64,000 nt of DNA from Tsuneonella litorea (GTDB taxonomy: Bacteria; Pseudomonadota; Alphaproteobacteria; Sphingomonadales; Sphingomonadaceae), in the NCBI RefSeq assembly GCF_025154015.1, contig NZ_JAOAMV010000007.1, positions 1 to 64,000 of the forward strand. The letters run 5' to 3'. Below are positions 1-8,582 of the stretch, one piece after another; position 1 is the first letter of the stretch; every line of letters begins with the position of its first letter. Both the position numbers and the translations under genes were made by a program. The notes under the pieces are model-generated. The model was not told where the DNA came from and did no database searches. It worked only from the letters and a program-made list of their open reading frames with translations.

Positions 1-2
1 GA

Positions 3-797
3 GTGCGCCAGCACTATCTTTCGCAAGGCCTGCGCCCGGCAACCGCAACGGGCTACCTCAACGAGACCCGCGCCTTCCACGATGCCGATCCCGACGTGCT
101 GTGGATCACCTTTGCCCGCGGGCGACTGTGGTGGGCCTTTGCGGGGCCCGAGGTGCACTGGATCGGCGGTGCGGGCGAGGCGCACGGCACTCGCTACCGC
201 GAGACCCTCGACGGCTGGCACGACCATGACCTTGCCGGCAAACGGCTCGATCTTGAACGCCTGAGCACGAGCCTGACCCAGCTGGCCGGCTACCGACGCA
301 CGATCTGCCGCGTTGGGGAAGCCGACTACTGCCTGCAGATGATCAACGCGCAAGCCGATCCCCTGCTCGTGCAAATAGGAGAAGCGCGGCAGCAGCTCGA
401 GGTGCATCTCGGGTCGGCCATTGCCAGGCTAAGCTGGGCCGATTTCGAGCTGCTGGTCGAGCTGATCCTCACCCGCAGCGGCTGGCGGCGGATTTCGGCG
501 ATCGGGGGCACGATGAAGGATGTCGACCTGGTGGTCGAACAACCGTTCACCGGTGAGCGAATGCTGGTCCAGGTCAAGTCGAAGGCGGACCAGGCCGTGG
601 TGGACGACTATGCCCGCCGCCTCGGTGCCCGCGCGGGCGAGGAACGGCTTCTGCTCGTGTGCCACTCGCCGCGAGGCCAGCTGCGCGAACCCGAGATTGC
701 TGGCGGGCGCCGGCTGCAGGTCATGGTCGGCACTGAGATCGCGCGCCGGGCGGCCGCTTGCGATCTTGTCGACTGGGTGATCGAGCGCGCGCGCTAG
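3..797 (+). CDS. Mrr-type restriction endonuclease domain protein (5' end may lie outside the window)
   Basis: The C-terminal half looks like a PD-(D/E)XK nuclease of the Mrr (type IV restriction) group: an amphipathic FELLVELILTRSGW segment (about residues 148-161), then GTMKDVDLVVE with the likely metal-binding Asp175, then VQVK (Gln190, Lys192), the QxK form usual in Mrr proteins. The N-terminal 110 residues contain a Trp-rich beta segment (VLWITFARGRLWWAF) whose fold I cannot name; it may be a small DNA- or modified-base-reading domain. The reading frame is open at the left edge, so the GTG at position 3 may be internal. It converges on the leftward phage module. Nuclease family membership is fairly clear; its target is not. 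Confidence 0.7.
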   Translation: MRQHYLSQGLRPATATGYLNETRAFHDADPDVLWITFARGRLWWAFAGPEVHWIGGAGEAHGTRYRETLDGWHDHDLAGKRLDLERLSTSLTQLAGYRRTICRVGEADYCLQMINAQADPLLVQIGEARQQLEVHLGSAIARLSWADFELLVELILTRSGWRRISAIGGTMKDVDLVVEQPFTGERMLVQVKSKADQAVVDDYARRLGARAGEERLLLVCHSPRGQLREPEIAGGRRLQVMVGTEIARRAAACDLVDWVIERAR

Positions 798-825
798 GTC
801 GGTGGTCCAGTGAGTGTGCTTTGGG

Positions 826-1053
826 CTACGCGGCGGAGCCGGTGGGATCTTCCGCGTTATTCACGAGCACCGCCGCCGCCGCTCCCAACGCCGTCAGCTC
901 GGCGCCCAGCGTCGCCAGCGTCGCGGCGGTGGCGGCAGCGGCGGCGAGGTCGCGCGGCGAGGTGACAAGCTTAAGGTGCCGATCTTCGAGCAGCATCGCG
1001 GCGGTCGTGCCGAGCTGGCCCACCAGGCTGCGGACGTGCTTCTCGTCGAGCAT
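826..1053 (-). CDS. small Ala/Leu-rich hypothetical protein behind terminase
   Basis: A 75-residue ORF on the same strand as, and 98 bp downstream of, the terminase gene. The reverse strand has AAAGGA about 11 nt before the ATG. The protein is one likely helix rich in Ala, Leu and Thr, with no Cys and no obvious signal peptide. I do not recognise the family. Its place suggests a phage-derived accessory gene, but neither capsid nor portal features can be seen. In this GC-rich DNA an ORF of this size can arise by chance, so confidence is moderate. Confidence 0.45.
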   Translation of the reverse strand: MLDEKHVRSLVGQLGTTAAMLLEDRHLKLVTSPRDLAAAAATAATLATLGAELTALGAAAAVLVNNAEDPTGSAA

Positions 1054-1151
1054 GGGGCAGGCGTCCTTTCGCCATTACCCAAGCGCGAGAACGGCGGTGA
1101 AGTCGAGTCGCAGCTTTTTCTATATGCGATTGGGCCGGCCCGCGCAGGCCG

Positions 1152-2576
1152 TCAGCTGTACCCGGTGATGTACCTGCCGATATAGAGGTCATCCGTGCGG
1201 TCCCTCTTCCAAGCAAGCAGCTGGGCAAGGGTGTCGATCTGATCGTCGTGCGTACCGTTGGGGAACCGGCGGACCTCGCACAGGAATTCGTCGAGCCACG
1301 GCGCGCTCGGTGGAAGGAGAACGAGCCCGCCTTCGATTGCAGCGGACTGGACGTGCACCCGCGCTTCCTTGTCGTAGGGGCCCGGATCATAGGCAACGAC
1401 CGGATAACCCTCGTGCTCGATCCGCAGGTCCTGTATCAACCCCGTCCCGCTGCCCTTATCCTCGATGAGGATCGTGCTGGGCCGCAGGCGCTGGGCCATC
1501 TCGATCACGCAGTGTTTCAGCACCGGGTATTCAACCCGGCGGCGCCAGACGTTGAGCAGGTAATACCGTCCCCGAGCAATCCTCCAGACGGTGATCACCG
1601 ACCAGTCGTTGCGCGCCCCGGCCTTGTAAGCGGTGTCGATGCTGAACACCGTCTCGCCGTCATCAGGCACGTCGTCGTAGGTGCCGAACCAACCGACCTT
1701 GATCATCCCCCCTTCGAGCGGCACCGGCGCCTGCTGGTACTGCGCGGCAAAGTCGTGCGAGCCCATCTCGCGCTTCAGCCGCTCGAGCACCTCGATCGGC
1801 TCGCGGACCGGATCGAGCACATCTCCTGCACGCCGATAATGGAATCGCAGCGGGCGCTTGCTGATCAGGATCGGCTCATCGACCTCGGCAATCGCGGGCA
1901 GGTTTAGGTGCAGCCAACCGCCTGCGCGCAGCATATGGCCCGACAGGTCATCCTCGTGCTGGCGCTGCTGGACCATGATGATGCCCCCGCGGCTCTTGTC
2001 GTCCAGCCGGGTGAACAGGGTGTTCCTGGTCCAGTCGAGCGCTGCATCGCGGGCAGCCTCGGAATGGGCGTCGGGACCCTTCAGCGGATCGTCGACGATG
2101 ATCAGGTCGCCGCCCTTGCCGGTGAGAGTGCCGCCGGTCGAGGTTGCGATCCGGTAGCCGCCAGCACTGGTATAGAACGCGGTCTCGGCTGCGCGGGACG
2201 GGATCACGGTCGAGGGGAACAGCGCCCGGTACCACGGCGACAGCATGACCTGGCGGGTCTGCCGACTGAACAGGTTCGCCAGTTCCTGGTTGTAGGAGAC
2301 GACGATCACCCGGAACGTGGGATCGCGGCCAAGAAGGAACGACGGCAGCGCCACCGACGCGATGGTCGACTTGGCCGAGCGCGGCGGCACATTGATCACC
2401 AGGCGATCGGTCTCATGTTCGAGAGCAACAATGCCGATAAAAGTGCACATCGCCTCGTGCACCCAACTCTGGTGGAACGTTCGGCCGCGGTTGAGCTCGG
2501 CGAACACGCGGTGGACGAACGACAGGAAGTCGTTGCGCATCAGCGCCTGAAGCAGGCGGACCTTGTCGGCGTTCAT
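1152..2576 (-). CDS. phage terminase large subunit (ATPase + nuclease)
   Basis: The 474-residue protein has the two-domain layout of TerL packaging motors. The ATPase part carries a Walker-A-like PPRSAKST (64-71) and Walker B DLIIVDD (157-163). The RNase-H-like nuclease part carries acidic residues in FSIDTAY (Asp314), ILIEDK (Glu372) and HDDQID (Asp444/445). Length is normal for the family and both active sites look intact. The ATG overlaps the stop of the DUF5681 gene by four bases, implying coupled translation. In a phage this enzyme cuts and pumps DNA into the prohead. No portal, protease or capsid gene follows before the opposing nuclease gene, so the module appears isolated. Confidence 0.9.
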   Translation of the reverse strand: MNADKVRLLQALMRNDFLSFVHRVFAELNRGRTFHQSWVHEAMCTFIGIVALEHETDRLVINVPPRSAKSTIASVALPSFLLGRDPTFRVIVVSYNQELANLFSRQTRQVMLSPWYRALFPSTVIPSRAAETAFYTSAGGYRIATSTGGTLTGKGGDLIIVDDPLKGPDAHSEAARDAALDWTRNTLFTRLDDKSRGGIIMVQQRQHEDDLSGHMLRAGGWLHLNLPAIAEVDEPILISKRPLRFHYRRAGDVLDPVREPIEVLERLKREMGSHDFAAQYQQAPVPLEGGMIKVGWFGTYDDVPDDGETVFSIDTAYKAGARNDWSVITVWRIARGRYYLLNVWRRRVEYPVLKHCVIEMAQRLRPSTILIEDKGSGTGLIQDLRIEHEGYPVVAYDPGPYDKEARVHVQSAAIEGGLVLLPPSAPWLDEFLCEVRRFPNGTHDDQIDTLAQLLAWKRDRTDDLYIGRYITGYS

Positions 2577-3049
2577 GGCAGGTCTCCTTGGGGAAGATCA
2601 GATCCGGACTCCGCCAGGGGAGGAGTGGCGGGCGGGTCGCCGGCGAGCGGCTGGACGCCGATCAGCCCTCGCTCGAACGCGCTGGCGAGGATCACTTCGT
2701 CCTCGGCGAGCAGCAAGGTGGTCCGGTCGGGTTCGACCTCGATCGGGCTGTACTCGGAGAGCCGCTTGAGAAAGTGCTCGCGCGCGCGGTGGTCGCCCTT
2801 CAGCGCCTGCTCGCGCTCCTTGAGCACGATCCCTTCCTTCGAGGTTATACGCTTGCGCTTGCCCTTGATCTCGGCATCGACGGGGATCTCGGCTACCGCC
2901 TGGTAAACCGTCTTCAGGCTCTTGGCGCCCTTCTTGCGGCCCGGCCGGGTCCGGTTGTCGTCGACAGCGAAGCGAGTGCTCTTCGAGCCTTCAGCGTGCC
3001 CGCGGCCGTCGGGCTGTCCATCTAGCCGGAACTTGGCTTCCTTGGCCAT
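2573..3049 (-). CDS. DUF5681-like protein, possible small-terminase-type partner
   Basis: The 158-residue protein starts at MAKEAKF; upstream codons in the frame are a shadow of the methyltransferase. A basic, glycine-containing N-terminus (RTRPGRKKGAKSLKTV, about residues 26-41) resembles the GRPKGSKN-type motif of DUF5681, a family found in alphaproteobacterial phage modules next to TerL and ParB-methyltransferases. The rest is a charged helical region and a Pro-rich tail. It starts one base downstream of the methyltransferase stop and overlaps terL by four bases, so the three form one transcription unit. A DNA-recognition role as small terminase is inferred from position only. Confidence 0.7.
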   Translation of the reverse strand: MAKEAKFRLDGQPDGRGHAEGSKSTRFAVDDNRTRPGRKKGAKSLKTVYQAVAEIPVDAEIKGKRKRITSKEGIVLKEREQALKGDHRAREHFLKRLSEYSPIEVEPDRTTLLLAEDEVILASAFERGLIGVQPLAGDPPATPPLAESGSDLPQGDLP

Positions 3050-3050
3050 G

Positions 3051-4427
3051 TCAGTTCTCCTCGCTGATGGAGGGGCTCGCCCGGCGCTCGGCGGCCACTT
3101 CGGAAAACGTCTGCCCGGTTGCGGCAAGCACCGGCTCTCCGAGGTCCAGGTCGCGCCAGCGCTCGAGTGTGACGTCGACATAGCGCGGCGACAGTTCGCA
3201 CAAGTAAGCCACCCGGTCGGTCTTCTCGGCCGCGATGAGGGTCGTGCCGCTGCCCCCGAAGCTGTCGAGCACCGCTTCGCCTGGCGCGCTCGCGTCGAGC
3301 ATCAGGTCGGCGACGAGCGCGACGTTCTTGACCGTCGGGTGCATCGCGAGCGCCTTCTTGCGCCCGCTGCTGCCCATCACGCCGGGATAGGATAGAACGT
3401 TCGAGCGATTGCGCCCGTGCTTGCCGAGCTGGATGTTGTTGCGCGCGGGTCCCTTGCCGTGCTTGAAGACGCCGACCAGCTCGTGGCCGGACCTGTAGAA
3501 AGAGCCCATGCCGCCTCCACCGCTGGCGGACTTCACCCAGACCAGGAGCTGCTTGTAGGCGAGACCCGCTGCTTCGGCTCCGATCACGAGTTCCACGATG
3601 TGCCGCCAGTCCATGAAGGTGTAGAGCAGCGCGCCGTCGCGCAGGTGGGGGACCGCGGCCACGAAGAAGCGCCGGATGAAGCGGGTGAATTCTTCGGCGC
3701 TCATCTCGCCTGCGCCCGCGGAAAAATCACCATGCAGGCCGCTGCTGGAGAATGCCTTGGTCGGGAGGTTGTAAGGCAAATCCGCAATGACCTGGCCGAT
3801 CGTTGCCCCATCGACCAGTTCGTCGATGACGCGCGCGTCGGTCGAGTCACCGCAGATCAGGCGGTGTCGGCCGCACAGCCACAGCTCGCCACGGCGACTG
3901 ACGGCCTCGCGCTCTTCGTCCGGCTCGTGCACATCGACGAGGTCGTTGAGCGCCTTTGTGCGAATGCGGTTTTCAACCGCGTCAATCTCGCCGATGCTGA
4001 ACCCGCTGTCGGTAAGTACGATCTCTGGCTCGCTCAGCCGCAGCTCGGTGAACGTCAGCGCAAGCGCCTCCTCGTCCCACTCCAGATCCATCGCGAACTT
4101 GGTCTGGAAGATGCGCCACAATTCCAGCTGCTCTTCGGAAAGATACGCCGCCTGCACGACAGGCACTTCAGTCAGCCCGAGCAGCAGAGCTGCTTCGAGC
4201 AACTCGTGACCATAGACAAGGCCGAGCTTGCCGTCGGTAATGAGTGGGATGACCAATCCCCACCGGTCAATGGCAGCCGCCAGCTTCTTGACCAGCGCCT
4301 TCTGACGCTTGGTCAACTGGCGACGCGCGACGACTATCGTGAGCGGATCAACGTACTCAATGCGAAGCCGGATGGCGTCAAAGTTCGGCCGCGACGCGGA
4401 CGTGAGTAATTCAGACTTGGTACGCAT
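3051..4427 (-). CDS. ParB-domain DNA methyltransferase (N6-adenine/N4-cytosine type)
   Basis: This 458-residue protein joins an N-terminal ParB/sulfiredoxin-like domain (about 22-130, with LITDGKLGLVYGHELLEAA) to a site-specific DNA methyltransferase. Catalytic motif IV is DLPYN (216-220) and the AdoMet motif is FGGSGTT (390-396); the order is that of beta-class enzymes. The first Pro of the usual DPPY motif is Leu here. The start at 4427 is chosen because GGAG lies nine bases before the ATG; a longer frame up to 4484 has no such site. In phages and prophages such fusions modify DNA, often to escape host restriction. It heads the DUF5681-terL unit. Confidence 0.88.
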   Translation of the reverse strand: MRTKSELLTSASRPNFDAIRLRIEYVDPLTIVVARRQLTKRQKALVKKLAAAIDRWGLVIPLITDGKLGLVYGHELLEAALLLGLTEVPVVQAAYLSEEQLELWRIFQTKFAMDLEWDEEALALTFTELRLSEPEIVLTDSGFSIGEIDAVENRIRTKALNDLVDVHEPDEEREAVSRRGELWLCGRHRLICGDSTDARVIDELVDGATIGQVIADLPYNLPTKAFSSSGLHGDFSAGAGEMSAEEFTRFIRRFFVAAVPHLRDGALLYTFMDWRHIVELVIGAEAAGLAYKQLLVWVKSASGGGGMGSFYRSGHELVGVFKHGKGPARNNIQLGKHGRNRSNVLSYPGVMGSSGRKKALAMHPTVKNVALVADLMLDASAPGEAVLDSFGGSGTTLIAAEKTDRVAYLCELSPRYVDVTLERWRDLDLGEPVLAATGQTFSEVAAERRASPSISEEN

Positions 4428-5458
4428 GGCAGAGACTCCAAGAAGAAAGGGAGGCGGCGCTCGGGTGGAGAGCCGCGCGAGCAAGTCGCCCGGTGGGCGA
4501 GAAACCTGGCCCGCTTCGCGCGCACGCGAGAGTTAGCCAGGGCGGGCACGAGGCCCGCCACGTCTTCTTGGGTGTGCTGTCGGATATCCGGCGGCACCGG
4601 TGCCGTCAGGTGTTCAGCGGCACGGGCGCTTTTTAGCCGGTTGGGTTGCGGTAGCCGACCCCCTTTCGTCACGCTGCTTTTCAGCGTGTTCCAAGGGTTT
4701 GAATCGCCGAGCGAAAGCACTGCAGAAAAGTTTCCACCCCCCGCTTATTCCACTTTGCTTCTGTGGCTGCCGGGCGCCGGTTCGGCTCCAATTCGGGCGC
4801 AACATTGCCCACAAAAGTGGGTTTGATTCCCATTTGGGTCGACTCGGGAAATCGGCTGCGCGCCGCAGACTTCGGCCGATTTTCGATCGCAGAATGGCTG
4901 CGTGAGCGCTTCAGGCGCCGGATTTCCCAATTATTCCCATTTAAAGGTGGGTATGGCGACTGAGACGCGTTCGCTACGGACTGCGTCGCGCACCATACAC
5001 TTGGGATGGTAGTTTCCCTGACAACAAGCGCAGCGCGGGGCCCGTGACTTCGCGAGCGGTTTTATCGATGAAGGACGTCGGCCGGTCCGAGCAGCCGGAT
5101 CGCACCCACTTCAATCGGGGCATCGCGGCCCAAATTTCCAGCCACCATGTCCCAGAAAAGCAGAGGCCAGGCTGGGCAATCGCCCCGAAAGGCAGGGGGC
5201 GGAGCGGGCCTTCAGAGCCGTTTGGAGGGGCGACCCGCGTACTCTCGACGTGAATCGCATCTGGCCAGACAGAGTTGCATGGCACGCGAGCGCCGCAGTT
5301 TCGCCGGGCGACACCGCGGATAGCCAAACGCCCCCGGCGCGCCACGCCGATCTTTCGCGAAATGAGAAAAAGATGACAGATCCGTAAGGGTTTGCTGGTC
5401 GCGCGCAGACGGCTGATGGGAGCAGGTGGATGATGGTTTCACACCAGGGAGAACCATC
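4428..5458. other. about 1 kb without a convincing gene
   Basis: Between the phage-derived methyltransferase gene and the autotransporter I see no ORF with a recognisable protein, start site and codon pattern. Several short ORFs here are low-complexity Arg/Pro/Ala translations typical of chance frames in GC-rich DNA. The stretch is less uniform in composition than its neighbours and holds a perfect 7-bp hairpin (4670-4688, CACGCTG/CAGCGTG), a GCGGGC/GCCCGC hairpin near 4543-4559, and the CCCA/TGGG repeat cluster. It probably contains the divergent promoters of the flanking genes and may be the right border of the phage remnant. Confidence 0.6.
4808..4951. repeat. cluster of CCCA/TGGG inverted repeats
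   Basis: Three inverted repeats of the same type occur within 144 bp: CCCAC-aaaa-GTGGG at 4808-4821, CCCA-tt-TGGG at 4829-4838 and CCCA-N8-TGGG at 4936-4951. The last two also share the 10-bp direct repeat ATTCCCATTT (4826-4835 and 4933-4942). Repeated short dyads upstream of a phage module look like operator sites, but no regulator gene adjoins them in the window. Confidence 0.4.
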
Positions 5459-6838
5459 ATGTCCTTAAAGTACCTCTCTTCGTGCGCCGCACTGGCGCTT
5501 GTTCTTGCGGTGCCGGCCAAGGCCGACCCGACGCCTGAGTGCAACGACGGCGCCGGAGCCGGTTCGACCGAATGCGGCACCAATTCGAGCACCGGGGCAG
5601 CACCGGGCGCGACCGCCATCGGCAACACCGCCACCGCGAGCGCGCTCAACGCGATTTCGGTCGGTGCGCTCAGCAGTTCGACCGGAACTGCCGCCGTCGC
5701 CGTCGGCGGTACGAATCCTGTCAGCGGTCGCACGACCAGTGCCGCCGGCAATGTCAGCATCGCGATCGGAGCCGGCGCACAGACCACTGCGAGCGGCCTG
5801 GCCGCTACCGCGATCGGGCCGACCGCAACTGCCGCGGGAACGGGCGCGATCGCCCTTGGCGGGCGCACGCTGGCAGGCTCCGACAGGACGATCGCGATCG
5901 GCGGTGAAGCCCTACCGGCAGGGGCCTCGGTCAGCCGGGTCGTGAGCGCGACCAGCGCCGGCTCGATCGCGATCGGGGCGGGATCGACCGCGAGCGGTTC
6001 GGCCGGCGCCAGTTCGCCGGGAAGTGCAATCGCGATCGGGCAATTGGCCGAAGCGAGCAACAGCCGCACCGTCGCGCTGGGCGAAACGGCCGTGGCGTCG
6101 GGAGAGAACGGGACTGCCGTCGGTGCCGAAACGACCGCCAGCGGCCTTTCGTCATCGGCCCTCGGCTACCAGGCGGCGGCAACCGGGATCGCCTCCTCAG
6201 CGCTGGGCCACAACACGCGGGCCACCGGCCTTGCCGCCACCGCGGTGGGCGTGAGCGCGCAGGCAACGCAGGCCGGGTCGACGGCAGTCGGGCGACTGGC
6301 GAACGCGGCGTTCGCCGGCTCGACCGCCATCGGTGCCAATGCGACGACGACTGCGGCTAATCAGGTGGCGCTGGGCGGAGCGGGAAGTTCCGTGCGCATC
6401 GGTGATATCGCCGCGAGCACTGCGGCGCAGACGGGTGTCGTGGGCGTAGCGACGGTCGACGCCAACGGGGTGCTTGGCCGCAACACCACGCTGCTGCCCG
6501 CGGTTGCCGCGCTCCAGGCGTCATCTGCCGCGATGCAGGGCATGCTCGATGCGCTGGGAGGGCAGGTTGGCACGCTGTTCGACCTGCGCCAGGCGGACCG
6601 CACCGATTTCAGGAAGGGCATAGCCGCCGCAACGGCAATGGGCGAAGCTCCTTTCCCCTCCGAACCGGGCAGGACGAGCTACGTGCTGAACGGAGCGATT
6701 TTCCGCGGCGAACCCGCAGTCGGTGGATCGTTCATGCATCGCTTCAACGGCGACACGCCGGTGGCCTTCGGACTGGGGTTCAGCCTTGCCGGGAAGAAGA
6801 ACAACGCTTTCCGCGCCGGCGTAGCGGGCGAATTCTGA
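5459..6838 (+). CDS. compact YadA-type trimeric autotransporter adhesin
   Basis: The 459-residue protein starts at 5459 behind GGGAG; the upstream in-frame ATG lacks a site. Residues 1-22 form a signal peptide ending AVPAKA. Most of the protein is YadA-head repeats with AxAIG/TAVG cores and ASG turns (for example SIAIG, SSALG, STAVG, STAIG), which stack as a left-handed trimeric beta roll. After a short neck/stalk (about 340-380) comes a C-terminal part with RGEPAVGGSFMHRF and AFGLGFSLAGKKN strands, ending in Phe, as expected for the four-strand membrane anchor. It is small for the family and almost lacks a coiled-coil stalk. A surface adhesion role is inferred. Confidence 0.85.
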   Translation: MSLKYLSSCAALALVLAVPAKADPTPECNDGAGAGSTECGTNSSTGAAPGATAIGNTATASALNAISVGALSSSTGTAAVAVGGTNPVSGRTTSAAGNVSIAIGAGAQTTASGLAATAIGPTATAAGTGAIALGGRTLAGSDRTIAIGGEALPAGASVSRVVSATSAGSIAIGAGSTASGSAGASSPGSAIAIGQLAEASNSRTVALGETAVASGENGTAVGAETTASGLSSSALGYQAAATGIASSALGHNTRATGLAATAVGVSAQATQAGSTAVGRLANAAFAGSTAIGANATTTAANQVALGGAGSSVRIGDIAASTAAQTGVVGVATVDANGVLGRNTTLLPAVAALQASSAAMQGMLDALGGQVGTLFDLRQADRTDFRKGIAAATAMGEAPFPSEPGRTSYVLNGAIFRGEPAVGGSFMHRFNGDTPVAFGLGFSLAGKKNNAFRAGVAGEF

Positions 6839-6891
6839 CCGGTGTGGACGGGCGGCGGCGTTGGCAGTCGCCTGCTCCCTGGGAAGGGCGG

Positions 6892-8433
6892 TCAGCTCCG
6901 GCGAAAGTCGGGCTGGCTGCCCGACCGCTGCCAGTAATCGTCGAGACCTGATCGAGCGAGAAGGTCACGATATTGCGGCATCCCGGCCAGTTGCAGGAAC
7001 GAAGGGAAGAACAGCATGGCGGTAGAGCGGGCCGTCCACTGATCGGGTGCTGGCCATTGCCTGCTCTCGACCGTTCCGCCCAGGAAATATGCTGCGGCCA
7101 CCGCTAGCGCACGTGCCGGCTCGCCCAGCATCGCAAGCATCGGTGCAGCATCGCCAGCGACTTCGGCCTCGGTCAGTCTTCTGCGAACTTGGGAAACGGC
7201 GCTTGCCCTTGCCCGTTGGCCGCCGTCCGCGATCGCATCTGCCTCGGCCGCCATTGAGGCCACCATCTCGTCTCCAAAGCCATCCGGCCGCGACGCGCGC
7301 GACCTGACGAACTGGGACGCCTCGAGCGGGCGGCCCGTTTCCAGAAGCACGCGGTAGCGCGTAAGCCAAAGTGCAGGGTGGTTGGGCCATTGGGCGTGCG
7401 CGTGTTCGAGCGCCATGTCCGCTTCGTGGAGCCGGTTCGCCTGGAGCCTGTTGAGCGCAAGCAACGACCATGCGACCGGAATCTTGGTATCGATCGCGAT
7501 GACCCGCTCACGAAATGCGAGCGCCTCGTTCGCTCGGCCAACATCCATCAGGAGTAACGCGAGCTGCGCGTTCGCGTACCAGTGGTCAGGGTGGTCGCGT
7601 ACGATCCGGCGCAGCCTTGCCTCGCTTGCATTCCAGTCGCGATAGAACGGGCGCTCGAGGGCCTTGGCCAAACGCGCGTCGGCCTGATCGGGATCGAGTT
7701 TGAGGGCGCGGCTTGCCGCAGAGTCCATCATGACGGTCAGATTGCGCCGCTCGCCGGCAGCATATCCATTCATGGCGTGGCGATACATCAGGGCGAGGTA
7801 ACCCCAGCCATCGGCATAAGTCGGATCGATCTCGACCGCCATCTCCAGATTGCTGGTCGCCTGGCGCGTCGATCCGGGCAGACCGCTCTTCATCAGCAGG
7901 TCTGCCTGACGCGTCAGCTCGACCGCGCGTGGATCGGTTCGCGGTCGGCGAAGCGCGGTCCAACCACCCAGTGCGGCCGCGCCGATTGCGAAGCCACCGG
8001 CAAGGACAATCTTGCGCCTGTCGGTCGACGCAGCGCCGATGGCGTCAGTCCCTCCCTTGTCGGGCAAATGGGCGCCTTCGTTCGTCACGATACGAAAGCC
8101 GACCTTGGTAATGGTTTCGAGCCTTACCGCATCGTCTGCGACCTCCAGCAACGCCTGGCGCAGCAAGGAGATGACGCGGTTGATCGCATTGTCACCGACG
8201 ATCCTCCCTACCCACGCGAGCGCGACGAGATCGTCCCGCGACAGGACCAGGCCCGGTTCCTGCCCGAGCGCCACGAGAACCTGCATGACCCGAGGTTCAA
8301 GTATAACCCGGCGATCGCCATTGACGATCGTGCGAATTGGCGGATCGACGTGGACCGTTCCGATGTTGAATGGTGGCACGCGCGCAAGGTCGGCCGCACC
8401 AACAAAAGCGGGAATGCTGGACCGCATTTCCAT
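6892..8433 (-). CDS. CadC-like winged-helix regulator with TPR repeats
   Basis: About 513 residues. The N-terminal 100 residues match an OmpR/PhoB-type winged helix of the CadC/ToxR group (VILEPRVMQVLVALGQEPG, then LSRDDLVALAW, INRVISLLRQAL, LETITKVGFRI). A hydrophobic segment near residues 140-160 (IVLAGGFAIGAAALGGW) predicts one membrane span, followed by tetratricopeptide-like repeats (AVEIDPTYADGWGYLALMYR, ALKLDPDQADARLAKAL, MDVGRANEALAF). The start at 8433 has GAGG eight bases upstream; an ATG six bases earlier is possible. It converges on the autotransporter gene with 53 bp between. Signal and targets cannot be read from the sequence. Confidence 0.8.
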   Translation of the reverse strand: MEMRSSIPAFVGAADLARVPPFNIGTVHVDPPIRTIVNGDRRVILEPRVMQVLVALGQEPGLVLSRDDLVALAWVGRIVGDNAINRVISLLRQALLEVADDAVRLETITKVGFRIVTNEGAHLPDKGGTDAIGAASTDRRKIVLAGGFAIGAAALGGWTALRRPRTDPRAVELTRQADLLMKSGLPGSTRQATSNLEMAVEIDPTYADGWGYLALMYRHAMNGYAAGERRNLTVMMDSAASRALKLDPDQADARLAKALERPFYRDWNASEARLRRIVRDHPDHWYANAQLALLLMDVGRANEALAFRERVIAIDTKIPVAWSLLALNRLQANRLHEADMALEHAHAQWPNHPALWLTRYRVLLETGRPLEASQFVRSRASRPDGFGDEMVASMAAEADAIADGGQRARASAVSQVRRRLTEAEVAGDAAPMLAMLGEPARALAVAAAYFLGGTVESRQWPAPDQWTARSTAMLFFPSFLQLAGMPQYRDLLARSGLDDYWQRSGSQPDFRRS

Positions 8434-8582
8434 CGGCATAACCTCGCGAGACGCGCTGTCTTCGAAGGTGAAGCCGGCAAGTTGCCAACGGACCGTCTGA
8501 CGAACAAGCAGAATCTGGGTCTACTTCGCATTGCGGGCTACCCGTCCAATCACCTCATCTGCATGTGGCCTGATCTCCGGGA

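Noticed and set aside
4542-4690. Hairpins in the gene-free stretch as terminators
   Set aside because: Neither stem is followed by a T-run on either strand.
4730-4850. Possible degenerate tRNA 3' end (GGTTCGGCTCC) as a phage attachment site
   Set aside because: The flanking bases do not form a T stem or acceptor stem, so no tRNA part can be supported.
4600-4905. 101-codon ORF in the gene-free stretch
   Set aside because: Arg/Leu/Pro-rich, no clear ribosome-binding site or domain, and overlapped by equally plausible chance frames.
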